From Azolla pinnata (lineage: Eukaryota > Streptophyta > Polypodiopsida > Salviniales > Salviniaceae): a stretch of 64,000 nt of DNA. Where the stretch lies: positions 158,032-222,031 of the forward strand of contig JBBBWG010022222.1 in the NCBI GenBank assembly GCA_037176905.1, written 5' to 3'. The stretch's first letter is position 1. Every line of letters begins with the position of its first letter. The notes under the pieces were generated by a model. The model was not told where the DNA came from. It saw nothing but the letters and a program-made list of their open reading frames with translations, and made no database searches. Both the position numbers and the translations under genes were made by a program. Shown here in pieces: positions 28,343 to 41,600 of this stretch.

Positions 28343-31300
28343 TCAACACCGAATGTTTTGGACTCTCATGCGAAGTTGCTCAAGCTGTTCCTTCCCCATT
28401 TCCACTCGAGCTTGAAGTTCCCTTACTCTATCAGCCTCAGTTTGAGCTGACTCTATGTATGGCTCCATTATCTCTTCAACTTCTTTCCTTAGTTGGGCTA
28501 TCGTGTCCCTCACATCGGCCTCCATCGCTACGCTAATCTGATTTGCAACCGCATCTGCAACTTTCTTCACTTTCCTTTTCACTTCACTTCGCCTGTTTGG
28601 TAGATTCCAAACTCCCACTAAGCTGCAACAAGAATATATCAAATATCACATTCCATGGCCATTGAGTTGAGTGAGCAATTGTCTCCTAGGAAGTTGATAA
28701 TCTCAAACACACAATATGATCAAGTTATTTTAACTATCAATGAAAAAGCACTTAAATTTAGCAAGGGATCACTTGGGTGATTGGCGAGATACTCAACTAA
28801 ACAAACTTTAATTCACATTGTTTGCAAACCCAAATACCATCAGCACGATGCACCGATGATAATAAGGTTCCCATTGAAGGAAACGGGTTTAAGAATAGTT
28901 TCCTTACTGTATAAAATGATTGAACCTTGTGATAACAGTTAGGAACATTAACTGAAATTTGCAACAGATACTATCAGAACCTCCAAACAACAGTTTGAAA
29001 CATTGAATGACATCAATATGAAGGAGGGAGCATAGGTTCCATAAGTTGTTGAAGTTGTACATTCAATCAGTGTAGCTCAGTCATACAATAGAGATATAAC
29101 ATCAAACCTTTCTTAAGTAAACATACACTTACCCTCCAGCAGAACATAGTGCAAGCGCCAACAGATCCTCCACTGTGTTTGGTAAAATAGAAGTTAAGAC
29201 CGATGCTGACACACCAGCAACACCTAACCCACTGAAAGTACTAAAGACCTGATAACGGAAATATTATGATAAGAATTTATTTGAGCTGAAAATATGATTA
29301 CGTACCAACCTTATAGGAAGTTAAGAGTAAATTTTTACCACATCTCGTAATTCTTGCTCAAGCACGATCTTTGCAGCTTGGGTGTCAAATCCATCTAGCA
29401 CACGGATGGAGACCCTTTCAAGAGGTTTTATTGGATGGGAATATTTGTATTTATCTATGTCTTGCCCCGTATATTTTATTTTCAGGTTGACATTGGGCCA
29501 TCTGTTCATTAGCAGTTCTCGATAACTGTTTACTTGTTGCTTCAAGCTATTCTCAAGGGAAGTGGAATGTCGCTCCAATAACCTCTGCATTGCACTAGTA
29601 AATCTCATTCTAATGAATTGGCTAAAACATTTTACAATCACCTTCCCTGTTCATGAAAGCGCAATCAATTTTCTATGTTGTAGCTAGCAAGGCTCAAACA
29701 AAATAAAAAATCACACATGTCACTCACAACAATACTTAACATCAATACAAGCCCCTAGTGAAAGGCAAGATGGTGAGATCAGCATCAAATATCAAGGATA
29801 ACCAGCCGTGAAATTTTGGACCATTTCAAAATTTGAACTACATTAGATATTCGGACTGTTGCACACCAAGTGCACACATTTGTCTGCCAGCACCTAAAGA
29901 AGGTTGGTAACATGATTGCAAGTTAAAATGCAGAACATAAACAGATTTTGGGCACATCATAACTGCCTGACTTTCTGAAAGTAGACTGAAAACTTAAACG
30001 TATAATTCATTTATTGTTCTAAACCAGATTGATTGTTTGCAACATCTTCAAAAATTATGGGATCATTTTTATCTCTGTAGATAGTTCATGAAAAAGTGCT
30101 AAGATACATCATACAATCATATCAAAGAATCAGATTTAATTTTCCATAAAATAAAGCCTTCCAACATTTAATTCAAATATCTCCTAACATAAACGTATTT
30201 ATCTCTCTTTAATGTCAAATATATATGCATGCATGCTACGTAAATTTGGGTTGGTTTATAGGAGTTCCAACGTCAAAATAAAAGGTGTTTACCTTCACAT
30301 CAGCAAGTACAGATCCTAAAACTTGTTCATCAAAACTACCAGCAACTGGCAGTGTACCAGTCCGATCACCACCTAACAGGTAACTTGCCACAGCATCAAT
30401 ATTGGAAACCCGCAACACTGAATCAACAAATCTGTCAGCCCGAACTTTTGCTGCTTCAACCTATTAAATTATAACAAATCACATTTGTAAGTGGAACACT
30501 TTGCTTCACTAAAGAAACTAAGAATTGCATTTCTCTTTTTAGTATCTTGTTTCACAAATGATTCAAAAATTTGTGCAGAAAAGTAAGATGCAGAAGATAT
30601 CATGCACTTCTCGTTTTAGATCAATTGGCTTCTACCAGGGCAAAGAGTTGTTGGCGGTCCATTGACCCATTACTTTCCATAGCCTTTTGGTAATCATCAA
30701 GCTGCTTCAGCAATCCCTGCAGAGCCTCAACATCTGAAGAAGCCTTTTTTGATTCCATTGAAAGTTGTCTGTCACAGACCTCCAACAATGTCAATGATAT
30801 TCCTAATGGGGTTGTTAATTTTAGCCGTCGCCTCTCTGCACCAGCCTCAGATGATCCACCTAAGAAATCCGTTATGAAATCCTCTAGTTTCTGGAAACCA
30901 CTTGAATTCCATGTAGTATTCTTCTGCAGTTGCTCCGTATTAAGTGTGCCATAACTGTTAATCACTGCTGTCTTTGCCTGAAAAGCTTGCCTAGCTGACA
31001 CTGCATAAATGGTAGTTTGCTCCAGACTCAGTATTTGCTGAGCATTATCTTGTACAAACTTCACTACTTCTTCAAGCTGCAAACAAAAAGAAAAGGAAAC
31101 AGAACAGTATCAAATAAGGATTCTGCTTTACAGAAAACCTACAAGATTCTTAAAACCATTGAACTTATTAAGTGGCCGCACCTCTTTTGTGTCTAAATAT
31201 ATGTCTGACTTGTTTAACAGAAATATTATCTTTTTATCCCACTGCCTGATGTAGCGTAGAAAGACCATCTACAAAACCTATAACGCAATGAGTAGTTCAT

Positions 31301-34300
31301 TTGAAATGAAATTCAATATTATTTATCAAGAAGCATGAAATGGTAACGATAAAAAATCATTAGAAACATTCTATGCTGATAAGAGTCCAACACGACATTC
31401 AACTATTGATTCTTAAACCACAAAAAATCGTGAGATGCTATTCAGGAATGCAATAACATAAGAGAAGGAAAACACGATCTAAGTACCTCACTTTCAGTAA
31501 AGGGTCTATCAGCAGATAGGACAAAAAGCACCAAGTCTGCACGAGGCAGAAATTCTTCGGTGAGTTTTTGCTGTCTCTTCAGTATTACATTAGTGCCTGG
31601 AGTATCAACGATATTTATCTGCACTGGCCAGAGAAATCAGAACAAAAATCATGAGAGAACATCCTTCTGAAATACTATGCATGAATGATAGTAAACTAGA
31701 CAATTAATCCGTTAAGAAGGGAAACTGACTTCTTTCAAGAGTTCTGCAGGAAGATAATACATGAAATGACCATCAGGATGCCTTTCTGATCTCTCCTTCT
31801 TGTTCACACCAGCATCTGCATGCTTCAGAAGGGCTATCTCGTTTGTTGTTGGCAATACCCCCTCTGCTAAATATCTCTTTCCAAGTAGAGCATTTATGAC
31901 TGATGACTTTCCCGAGTTGAATTCTCCCTGATAACAGGAGTGGATAAAAGCTAAGTTCTACCACTGGCATGCTTCTATTACATATCCATTTTGGCCCAGA
32001 CTAATAAAAAACCTCATAAGAAAGACCATGAATATGATTTAGAGAGCAAATAACTGACACCAAAGCAAGAAAACAAAACTAAGATTTTGGAAAAAAATTT
32101 AGAACACACCTTGCATATAAATAGGCTTCATACAGCAGTATGACATGCACCTGTTTGGATATTTACTCTATCCCATAATGCCACTTTGGGCATCATTCTC
32201 CATAAAACTTGTTCTACAGACAAAGCACAACTTGTTCTGGGGAGGAATTAAGAATATGGGAATAATCAGGGCAATAAAGAAAGAACAAGACTACGAAGCT
32301 GCAAAGTTGCCTAAAAAAGGTATTGAAGTTAAGGGAGGAGTAAATCTGGATGAGAATTCCTTCAGACAATCGCAGAATATGTCTTCACCATACTGGGGTT
32401 CCTTACTGATACTGGCAGTCTTGACGGGCTCTATGGTTTACAAACCGGCTGATTTTGTCCATCCAAAGTACACAACGGAAATAAAGAGAGGATGAGCAGA
32501 TCTATCTGAATTAGGTTGTGGCTCACAAACGAAGCAATTTGTTAAGAAAGCAAAGTGAAGCAACTACGCTGTGCGAACAAACTGAAAAAGAAAACTGAGC
32601 ACGCAGAAGTAAGATACCAAATTCTTTCCAACAACGACACATATAGCTCACATGGTTCACACTTGGACTTGCAAGTATCTATGCAGATGTTCAATTACAC
32701 GGAAATCACTTTGTTCATAGAAAACAGTGCTGGAATCTTCAAACATTTTCATGATTTTACGCTGACTGTACTATTCTGAACTTCTAGTTAAGGAAGGGCT
32801 TATCTTGAAACCAACTGACAGGAACACGTCACTCCTGAAAACATCAATCATGCATTTGGCTTTCATTTAGAACTTCCATATTTGTTTTAGCATGCAAGAA
32901 GCATATATCTCAAAAGACCTAAGCTTAATCTTTTTGCTCGTGGCACAAACATGAGAGCAGTCAGTAACAAGGAATACAGTGATGGACATACTTGGGTATT
33001 CAAACCCATCTGAATGCTGTGGTTTACGATCAACCCAGAAATTTCTCATTTATTTATCTTTATGTTATGTCCAAAGAAGACAGCAGTTACATACCACGAC
33101 CATCAGCAAAAAGGGTTCATCCAATTGTGTAACAGCATCTATAAGCAGAGAAACTTCTTCCATCTGTAGTAAAAAGCAACATATTATGATTAAGATATTC
33201 TCAAGTCAGCTTGCAAATTGATGAAAACTATATGAATGTAAACCTTGCTTTAGCCATGATGCCATGTTGATGAAACGACAAGGATAAGAGTATTTTCTAG
33301 ATGTCGTGTAAACTCAAATTTTATGATATAGAGGCATTTAAATACATGAATATATTAAGGCAACAGTTTAGGCTCATTTATGCATTTCAACACAGCGTAT
33401 TTTACTAATTTATCCATATTCTCGAGTTCCCAGCACAGCCTTATGCAATGCACTGAAGATTTGAGTTGTATGGAAGCTCAGAACTGTTAGGCCATGGTAC
33501 ACGTGCCCATCTTGACATATGGCATTAGATGCAATAGATTCGAATACATAAATATTGCTTTTTGAATTGACAAAAGCAGAATGACCTACCTCAGGGTATG
33601 CTTCCTTCATAAGAATGATCAATGATTCCAAAACACTCCGTTCTTCATCCAAAATTTCCATGACTTGAAGATCTAGAGACTTTTTTTCCATGGAAGAAGG
33701 TTTTCTAGCTGTTCCGAGATCTGAAAGCTCTTGCAAATCATTCACTGCCGATCTTGAAATATCTGCAGCCTTAGATTGAGCCCTCGTCATAGCATCAAGG
33801 AGAGACGATGTCAAAGTTCTTCTTTGATCAGCAGTTAGGCTTTTTAGATCAATGGCATTGTAGACAATTCCCGTTGCTCCAGCCTCTAATGATTTGAAGC
33901 ATGTTCCTCCTAAGGAGACACTGGACATTGATTCTTGCGAGAAAACAGGGATGCTCACTCGTCCACTCACGGTACTGATAATATTAGCAAGATCATCTTG
34001 TTGGGTCTGGACGAGCAAGAAGTCAGCACCCTCACTTGTGGTTGCAAGAAGGGCTGATTGGGGTGATGTCACGCTTCTTGCTATCAATGGAAGTACTAAG
34101 CTTTCCGAGTTCACATTCTGCATCATGCTTCTTGCAACCACAGCAGGTAAACCTACAAATGCCAGGATATTGGTACATGAAGGTATGTCCTATGTGCCTA
34201 TGTAGAAAAGAAAAGAAGCATATCGTTTCATGGCCAAGAAAATAGTAATAAACAAATGGATTGGAGCTTGTGGGCTTCAGGCAAAAATGTGTGCAAATCT

Positions 34301-35726
34301 GACCAGTGCAGTGCAGTCAGAACTTCTTCATTCATGCATTCAATGCCATGGAAGTACCTCTAAACACCATGCATCAGCTGTATCAGGGAAGAATATCTAT
34401 GAATTCGAGTGGGCAGTGTTGCACAAGAAAATACAAGTATACAAATTTGTATGCCAATGCAGAAAGATGAAGCTTGGTTCACTCACACCATGCCAAGACA
34501 ACATCATGGAACGGCAGAAAACTTCTTTATAGTAAGCAGCTCCGTACTTCCGGCAAGTAAACCCTACAAATGCAATACACATTCACACCAAATGCCTACA
34601 ACGGAAAAAAATATGTTTTTCTTCTCAAGACAACAGTTTACAGCAATCTCTAAGTAAAACCCAAAACCCAAAACCCAAAACCGAGGAAACCACTTCCAAG
34701 TCAACAGTTTCAAGGCAATATATCTAAGAAAACCCTACCTTCATCAGAGATGAGGACACCATCTGCTCCAGCTGCTGAAGCAATGTCCACTCGCTCTTCA
34801 ACCAAGAGTGTGGCTCGGCCACGGAGTAAACTCTTAAGCAGACGTGCCGCTTCAAATAAACGAGCCCCACCAGCACTACCTCCATCCTCGCATCCTTCTC
34901 CTCTTGATTGCAAAATCACCATTGTGAAGCCAGTAGCGATCATAGAATCCACCACGTCTTGGAACTCTTTGGATTCCGGACCAAGAATATCTATAACCCT
35001 GATTTTTATAGCAAGGCCTGGAAGCTTGACTTCGGCTCTCCGTAAATCTCCAGGGAATATGCCCTTCAAGGATGTTTTTTCATCTGGCCCCGGTGTTTCC
35101 ATTGTCTCTGTGTAAGGGAATTCCGTTTGGGAGGCGTCTAACGAAGATGATGGTGTTGATGAAGATGACGAGGATGATGATGATAATGCCAAAGCGTGAA
35201 GAGAATTTTTCCTAATCCTTTCAGCGTTTATGCAACTGTAAAGCATACATGTCCTTTGTAAGGATGTGCGTGGGAGCTTACGTGACATCCATCTCGTGTG
35301 TTGCTTGAAGAAATCCCTTTCCATTCTGGGGGAATTTCCACCATATCCACAAAACTTGAATACCTGTACAGAAGTTGCCTTGAACCTTTCCATGGATATG
35401 GCATTGTGGCGCATTGTATTCCTACACAAGGATGTACCCATGCGCTTACCTGACCACAATGTGGCAGGCCTTCGGAGAATCGTCTTCTCCTCCATTGCGT
35501 AACCATCTCCCCCGTATCCACAGAGACTGTTAGGCTTGGGATCATTAGTCCTGGACCGATTATCCATGGATACGAAACCATGGATAGATGCATTCCAATG
35601 CAGAGATGTCGAGGCGGCGGGCCGTCGGATGAAGCTCTTCTCGACACCGATGAAGTCCTTTCCGCATGAATCGGCGCTTACAATCGCAGGAACGGAAGGC
35701 AGGCAGTTCATGCTTGAGCTGGCCAT
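28343..35726 (-). CDS. FZL: FZO-like dynamin-related GTPase of the chloroplast
   Basis: Eleven exons in transcript order: 35726-34739, 34152-33590, 33163-33095, 31927-31730, 31618-31487, 31268-31182, 31076-30636, 30460-30293, 29641-29339, 29248-29133, 28622-28343. They join in phase to 1114 residues; Arabidopsis FZL has about 912. After the transit region comes a TIM-barrel-like (thiamine-phosphate-synthase-like) segment with VEERVDIASAAGADGVLISDEG split below its end by intron 1. The GTPase has P-loop GEFNSGKSS (541-549), DTPG (611-614) and NKSD (669-672). A hydrophobic paddle or membrane segment lies near 990-1027, and the C-terminus is a coiled coil. FZL remodels thylakoid and envelope membranes and affects grana layout. 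The extra length is mostly a repeated N-terminal region. An in-frame ATG at 35783 would add 19 residues; 35726 was preferred because it starts a Ser-rich plastid-type leader. Confidence 0.92.
35215..35670 (-). repeat. Three diverged repeats in the FZL transit region
   Basis: Three units of about 50-57 codons start at Cys codons (CGKDF, CGYGGDG, CGYGGNS). The last two share CGYGG, a Met-Glu block, RMGTSLCRNTM versus LPRTSLQRTCM, and a following MERFK/AERIRK block. The first keeps EKSFIRRPA against EKTILRRPA of the second. Similarity is visible in DNA too, for example ACATCCTT in the same place. The repeats precede a Ser-rich linker and then the conserved FZL protein. Confidence 0.7.
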
Positions 35727-35894
35727 GGGCACCCCCGATCGGTCCGAAGCATAATCAGCAGGATCGAGTCGGGCGAGATGCACAGGGGAAGATCAAAACT
35801 GGTGGTTTTGGCGGAGAGGAGAGGATGAAGTAGAGAGAGGATGTGTGGGTGTGTAGAGAGAGGATGGGGCAGAGAAAGGGGATGCGGTACATAG

Positions 35895-36312
35895 GACGAG
35901 ATGTATGTATGTGTGTCTGTATGTATGTATGTGTGTGTGTGCGTATGCATGTATGTATGTGTGTAAGCATGTATGTGTGCATGTGTGCATGTGTGCATGT
36001 GTGCATGTGTGTATGCATGCAAGCATATAGGTCTACATGCATGTGTGTGTGCATGTGTGTATGCATGTCTGCATGCGTATATGCATGTGTGCATGTAGGC
36101 ATGCATGTCTCCATGTATGTATGTCGTGCATGGGTGCATGCATGTGTGCATGCATGCATGCATGCATGTCTACATGTGTGAATGTGTGCATGCGTGTATG
36201 TATGTGCGCATGCATGTATGTAGATTTGTGTGTGTGTGTGTTTGTATGTTTGTATGTATGTGTGCGTGTGTCTATCTATGTGTCTATGTGTGCATGTATG
36301 TATGTATGTGTA
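35895..36312. repeat. TGTATG/GCATGTGTG compound microsatellite
   Basis: About 400 bp of alternating TG, TATG and CATG units lie directly upstream of FZL. Because the pattern avoids stops, all frames read as Cys/Met/Val/Ala- or His/Thr/Met-rich peptides on both strands. These are not genes. Confidence 0.95.
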
Positions 36313-38075
36313 CAGAGGGTAAGTTCACAATTACTCGTTCTGAATATGCATGTTGAACATCCACAAAGTTCCTTATACATTAATGTTTTTGTATTTTGAG
36401 AGAGTGGTATAATTGCAACTTCTGCAACATGTGAACCACGAGGCTCGCTAAATCAGTAGTTTTAGTAGTCGTTTTCTTCTCTATATACTCTCAAAACACC
36501 TATATGTATTACAAAGTAAGCTCCCTAGTGTCGCGACCGAAGCTCATCGACAACAATTGACTTGGAAGACTGAACATGACAAAAAGAAAACCAGATAAGA
36601 ACAAGAAGACAAGATTTGTATTACTAGGAGACTTGGAGTACAAGGCGCCGAAAACTGGCGTTAAACCGGAATGGTTCAATACTGAGACCAACTCAATATT
36701 TATACTGTTTCAGGCCTCATGCATGCTCGCCACGTGGCTTGCATTCATGAATGCCATGTAGTGGCTCAGACGACCTACGATGTCAAGAGACGTCGCAAGT
36801 CGTTTTTAACGTTAACATATTATCAAATACTAAAATATAATATTTATCGATTAAAGTAAGATAATATGATGGATAAGACTTGAGCCTAAGATGGAGGTAC
36901 AACTGTGTTTTTACCTATATAAAGATTATATGAATCTATATATAACAACATCCGAGATGATATGCTTTACAAATGTTCCGAAATTGGCCATAATGGCAAC
37001 TTCTATACTTATTTTTACTTTTTGATGCAACTTGCGTTTATATCACATCTAAATTTGTATCGAAATTCACGTCTACATTGTTTTTATTCCCAAATTCACA
37101 GTACATCTATATTTTGCGTCAAACTATGCATCTAAATTATGATTTCCATAGATAAAGAATAGACACAACTTAGATGCGTCACATCTAATGGTTGCATTTA
37201 TGGGCCTTGTACCTTGTAGTGAAGTGAACAATATAGCATCAATCCATGAGAAACCAAATCAATATTGATCAATATTGAAGTTCAGCTAAATGCTCGTCAA
37301 AATGAACATGGTAGCAATCCAACGGAAACTTACATGTCAATATTGCAGTTCACCTATATGCATATCAACATGGACATGATATCAATGAGCCAACGGAAAC
37401 TTAGAGACCAATATTGGAGCTCTAGATCAAAAAATGAAGCACATGGTCGTCTCAATATTCCACATGAAAGTAGTTGATCCATGTTGGTTCAGTTCTAGAT
37501 GTTATCATACATGAAATCAATGAACATGGTATGATTGATTGGCCGCAAGAAACAAGATTAACAATTGAATCATAGATGTGGCAAGATGAATGGCCGCGGT
37601 AAATGCACACAAATAATCACTATCAATAATTAGCATTTGTTACAAAACATGATCGATGTGTTGGATATAATTTGTTCCATCTCGATTCGAACATTGATTA
37701 ATTAGATTACAGCAATTGATCACACAAATACAAAATTTTCTACAAGTCTAGATTAATGTGTGCTGATAATCTGCAAGATTGATCCTACTTCACTTTAATT
37801 ATATCGTCGGCCAAAGCACTCTTATAAGTTGCCAATTTGGTCGGGATTAATCAGTTCACGGGCAATTGAGTTGACCCCAAAACATGAAATTAGAAGCCTT
37901 ATTAGCTAAAATGACATGTAATAATTAGCGAGGGGAATGACTAATTAGTCTCATATAAAAAGATAAAAGTCTAGTTATTATAAATAACGAGCTACATTGA
38001 TCAAGGCAACCGGTACACAGTACAGCCATATTTTCGAGCCATGCCCTAATTTGCAGCAAAACTTATCTAATTGTA

Positions 38076-38497
38076 GGGAGAATTACCAAAAAAGGCCTAA
38101 CAAAATCACAAATTTCATTTTAACGCCTACTGAATTAATAAAAAACTACAAATTAATGCCTAATCATTTATCTTCCTCCGAAAATTAACACCCAATTAAT
38201 TCCGCTAGTATTGATTTTATTCCTAACCGCTTCCCTGATGGTAATCGATTTCCTTACTATATTCAATTAATACAAGTTAGTAATTATAGAATCTAATGAA
38301 TCGATTAACGTGTTCATTTGGTGTTAATCAAGTAACTGAACATTAATCTTAATTAGAGGACTTGATGTTAATTGAACTCACAATTGATTGATTTGGTGTT
38401 AAAACTAGGCGTTAATTTCTAATATGTAGTTTTCATAGGCGCCCGTTGAAATGTGGTAATTTATAATTTTGGTAGGCATTTCTTGGGTAAATTTCCC
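38076..38497. mobile_element. MITE-like element with imperfect terminal inverted repeats
   Basis: The left end starts GGGAGAATTACCAAAA and the right end, read on the other strand, starts GGGAAATTTACCCAAG. The match continues through GGCCTAACAAAAT versus TGCCTACCAAAAT and AAATT for roughly 40 bp. The element is 422 bp, AT-rich and has no coding capacity. GTA occurs at both outer edges and may be a target duplication. Related copies lie at 47840-48299 and 661-857. Confidence 0.65.
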
Positions 38498-39470
38498 GTA
38501 TAAGTTTTAAGGGATTTGATCAACGACGTCGTGTCAGGCCGGTGACAGACGAATATTAACGTTATATTATACGTCGGATGCAGTGATAGACGACGTCGAT
38601 CATCGACTTCAATTTTAGGCATTAATGCTATCAGAATCTGTTCTCTTCGACTCAGTTTGGATAATACTAGTACAGCTGCAATATGCTATTGTCGGGACTC
38701 CAAATTAGGGCACAATAATATTAGAATTAGGTCAACCTGCAGCAGCAGCAGCAGCAGCTGCGCCATGAGCTTTGAAAATTATAACAGCTGGTCGCCGATT
38801 CTCTATCTTAAGCTTTTTCTTGATTGGCGGGGGGGACAAGTTGCGAGCCTGCTTAGAAATGGAGAGACAGGGAATGTGATCGATATATATATATAGAGAG
38901 AGAGAGAGACAGAGAGCGAGAGAGATCAGAGACTAGAGATGATCGTCACGATCACTAGATCATCAAGATATTCCCACGAATTGACTAATTGTAATGAAGG
39001 GCATTGAATAAACAAATTCATGGACACAGCGGCCATTGAATGGGTCCATGTTCAAACCCTAATGCGACATGGATGTCTTACGAACTGCTGCCGGTGTCAG
39101 ATCAGCCTTCCTCGAAGAAGAAGAAGAAGAAGAAGAAGAAGAAGCAGAAGTCGGTGAATTCGGATAAGAAGAAGAAGAAGATGAAGAAGAAGATCAAGAA
39201 GACGAGGCAGAACTGGATTAATTCGCATCTTAAATTCGCTCTTGGAATGATCCGCGAAGACGGAGGACGAAGGGGACGATGAAGACGAAGAAGAAGACGA
39301 AGAAGACGATGAAAGAAGACGAAGAAGAAGCGTGGGCCGAATTAATTGAATTTAATTTGATTTTTTTATTAGATCCGAAAAAACAAAAGAGAAGAAACAA
39401 AAACAGCAAAAAAAAAAAACCAATCCCAAAATAAATAATTAAATGTTACGTTCTTGCCAAAAAAAAGCAT

Positions 39471-39606
39471 CTTAGGGCTGACGTCACCGTCCACGTGGCA
39501 ACTTAGGGCTGACGTCATCGACCACGTGGCAACTTAGGGCCGACGTCATCGTCCACGTGGCAACTTAGGGCCAACGTCATCGTCCACGTGGAGATCCCGC
39601 CACGTG
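39471..39606. promoter_or_regulatory. Tandem bZIP-site array: four 31-bp units plus a fifth G-box
   Basis: Units start at 39471, 39502, 39533 and 39564 with CTTAGGGC. Each carries an ACGTCA core (TGACGTCA in the first two, CGACGTCA and CAACGTCA in the next) and, 5 bp later, CCACGTGG. A further CACGTG lies at 39601-39606. TGACGTCA binds TGA/CREB-type bZIPs, and CCACGTGGC is an ABRE/G-box core bound by ABF/GBF bZIPs and some bHLHs. The 31-bp period is near three helical turns. It lies 2.3 kb upstream of the DUF7086 start codon; its target gene is not evident. Confidence 0.75.
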
Positions 39607-40039
39607 TACGGCCGCTTTTTTTTGGCTTTTTTTTTTAAATCTTTTTTTTTTGGTTGCTGTAAATCGTATTGTATTTAAGGATTTATTTATTGGAGGGTTT
39701 TTCGGAATGCAGCCAAATTAGAAAACAAAAAACAAAAAAAAACGGAATAATTGAAGAGTCCAAACCCAAAAATAAAGAAAGATAGAGAGAAAAAAAAAAC
39801 TGAAAAAACAGAAGACGCGCTACGCGGATTAGAATAGCCAAAAATGGTTACTAAGTTAAGTTTACTTCCATTTTAGGAGCACAAATTCGCAATTGAAAAA
39901 AAAACTAGATCCCAATAATGGAAAGGTGGCAATCGTTGTGATCATCGTAGTCCTGATCTTGATGAGGATCATAATGACGAAATAATATTAGTAACAATGA
40001 TAGAAATGTTATTCTTTCTATACCGGATTATTTACAAGA

Positions 40040-40520
40040 TTAGTATTGTTGGAAGAATAATATTACGTTGAATAATCAGGTACTGGAATAAGAATAGGGA
40101 TAATAATAACGCTTAAACCCCTTAACCAGCAAATAATAATAAACCAATAATATGGCAAACATTAAGATATTGGAATAATAATCATAGTTGTTCTTTGTTT
40201 TTTTTCCCCAAAATTTGTCCTGTCATTAGTTATAAACAATGCTAAATAGCTACAATAACTCAAATGGGGAATTCATATACATTTTATGTAACTTATACTG
40301 CTACGGAGGTCTTGCAAACTACAAGCTGTACCTGATTATTACAATAATAATAATATGTTGAATAATCAGGCATTGGAATAATAATTAACACGCGTAATAA
40401 TATCCCTGAACCCCAAACCCAGCAATAATAAGATTAACAATAATACGCAGGCAAACAATTAGATGCTACAGTAATAACAATAATTGTTGAATTATTATTC
40501 CAATTATTATTGTTATTACA
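40040..40520. repeat. AAT-rich segment with an internal duplication
   Basis: TGTTGAATAATCAGG-type blocks followed by GGAATAA and CCCTTAACCAGCAAATAATA or CCCAAACCCAGCAATAATAA recur at about 40060-40160 and 40350-40450. Between them lies the dispersed block at 40215-40300. No coding potential is visible. Confidence 0.6.
40215..40300. repeat. Dispersed repeat block, copy A
   Basis: GTCATTAGTTA, then GCTACAATA, CAAATGGGGAA and TATACATT occur in the same order at 47295-47375. The two copies diverge between these blocks. It is probably a fragment of a transposable element that I cannot identify. Confidence 0.55.
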
Positions 40521-41583
40521 ATCGATGGTTCCAATACCCGATTATATTACTATATTACTAAGAATAAATAATGATTTACTATTATTATAGCGATGACTTT
40601 TCCAGCAGTTGATCAAAATTCACAGAACAATATTGGTTGGTATGTTGAGATATAATCAGGTGGGGTTTATTCTTGTGATTGGCTTGACCCAATTTAATTG
40701 ATATTGAATCGATATTGAATTCAAGTGGACAAATATAGAGATCAATGGCTGTTTTCTTTCTTTTTTGTTCCTTGGGTTTTACCAGCGGCTGGTGGAAATT
40801 TGACTGAGAGAAATTTTGGGCAGAGGCATTTTTTTCCGCAGGAAATTGTGGCGTGTGTAGGTTTTGGAGCTCTCTGATTTCGCGGCAGGAATTAGTTGGG
40901 CTCCAGTCTTATCTGCTGGTGTCTCCATTTCTTCCTTTCTTCGACCTTTCTTTCTTTGTCTGCGCTCTCAGATCCTCCTGTTCTTCTTCTCTGTTCTATA
41001 TATATATATATATTCAGATCCCCGACCCCCTTCATCTTCTCTGATTCCTCTTCCCTTCCTTCCTCCTTCCGCCTCCGCGCCCAGCTGCGTAATCAATCCT
41101 CCTTGTTTGATGTTTACTCCTCCAAACGCTCCGCATTCCAGCTTCCTTGATTCCCAGCGCAGTGTTGATAATTACAGATCTGTTCTATGCCTTGCAGCTA
41201 AATCAATCACGTCGTCACGGATTCTTCGTCAGCTTATAAATCAATCCCGTTCGTTTTTAATTTGTAGCGATTGATTTGATCCTGATCGACATGGCGCCGG
41301 AATCTTTCTTCTGAGATCGTTTCTGTGCATCCACGAACGGCCGGGAGGAGGTAGCTTCTAAGTAAAAGCTTCCATAGTCACCCACTGCTCCATGTTTGTG
41401 TCGCCTATTACCGCGTTCAGCCGTCGCCCTACTACCTGCAGCTAATGAATCGGTACGAGCGCTTTTCATAATGTCGCGGCCTGATTCTTGGACTGCAAAA
41501 CGAATCACAGGTAGCGATCAATCTTTTATTAATATATATCTCGGATCCCGTTCGCGGGTTCCATCAATCGTTGCCCCGTGTAG

Positions 41584-41600
41584 CTAAACCCTAAACCCTG
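41584..41600. promoter_or_regulatory. Two telo-box motifs upstream of the DUF7086 gene
   Basis: CTAAACCCTAAACCCT contains two AAACCCTA-type telo-boxes, elements common near plant transcription starts. They lie about 300 bp upstream of the ATG, probably in the leader or proximal promoter. Confidence 0.5.

Noticed and set aside
35843-36399. Cys/Met/Val-rich and His/Thr-rich frames (up to 151 codons) resembling metallothionein-like or histidine-rich proteins
   Set aside because: They are readings of the TGTATG/GCATG microsatellite, present in several frames on both strands.
39040-39282. 80-codon Lys-rich frame as a ribosomal-like small protein
   Set aside because: Its centre is a (GAA/AAG)n tract and the ends match no family that I know; the resemblance to basic ribosomal proteins is compositional.
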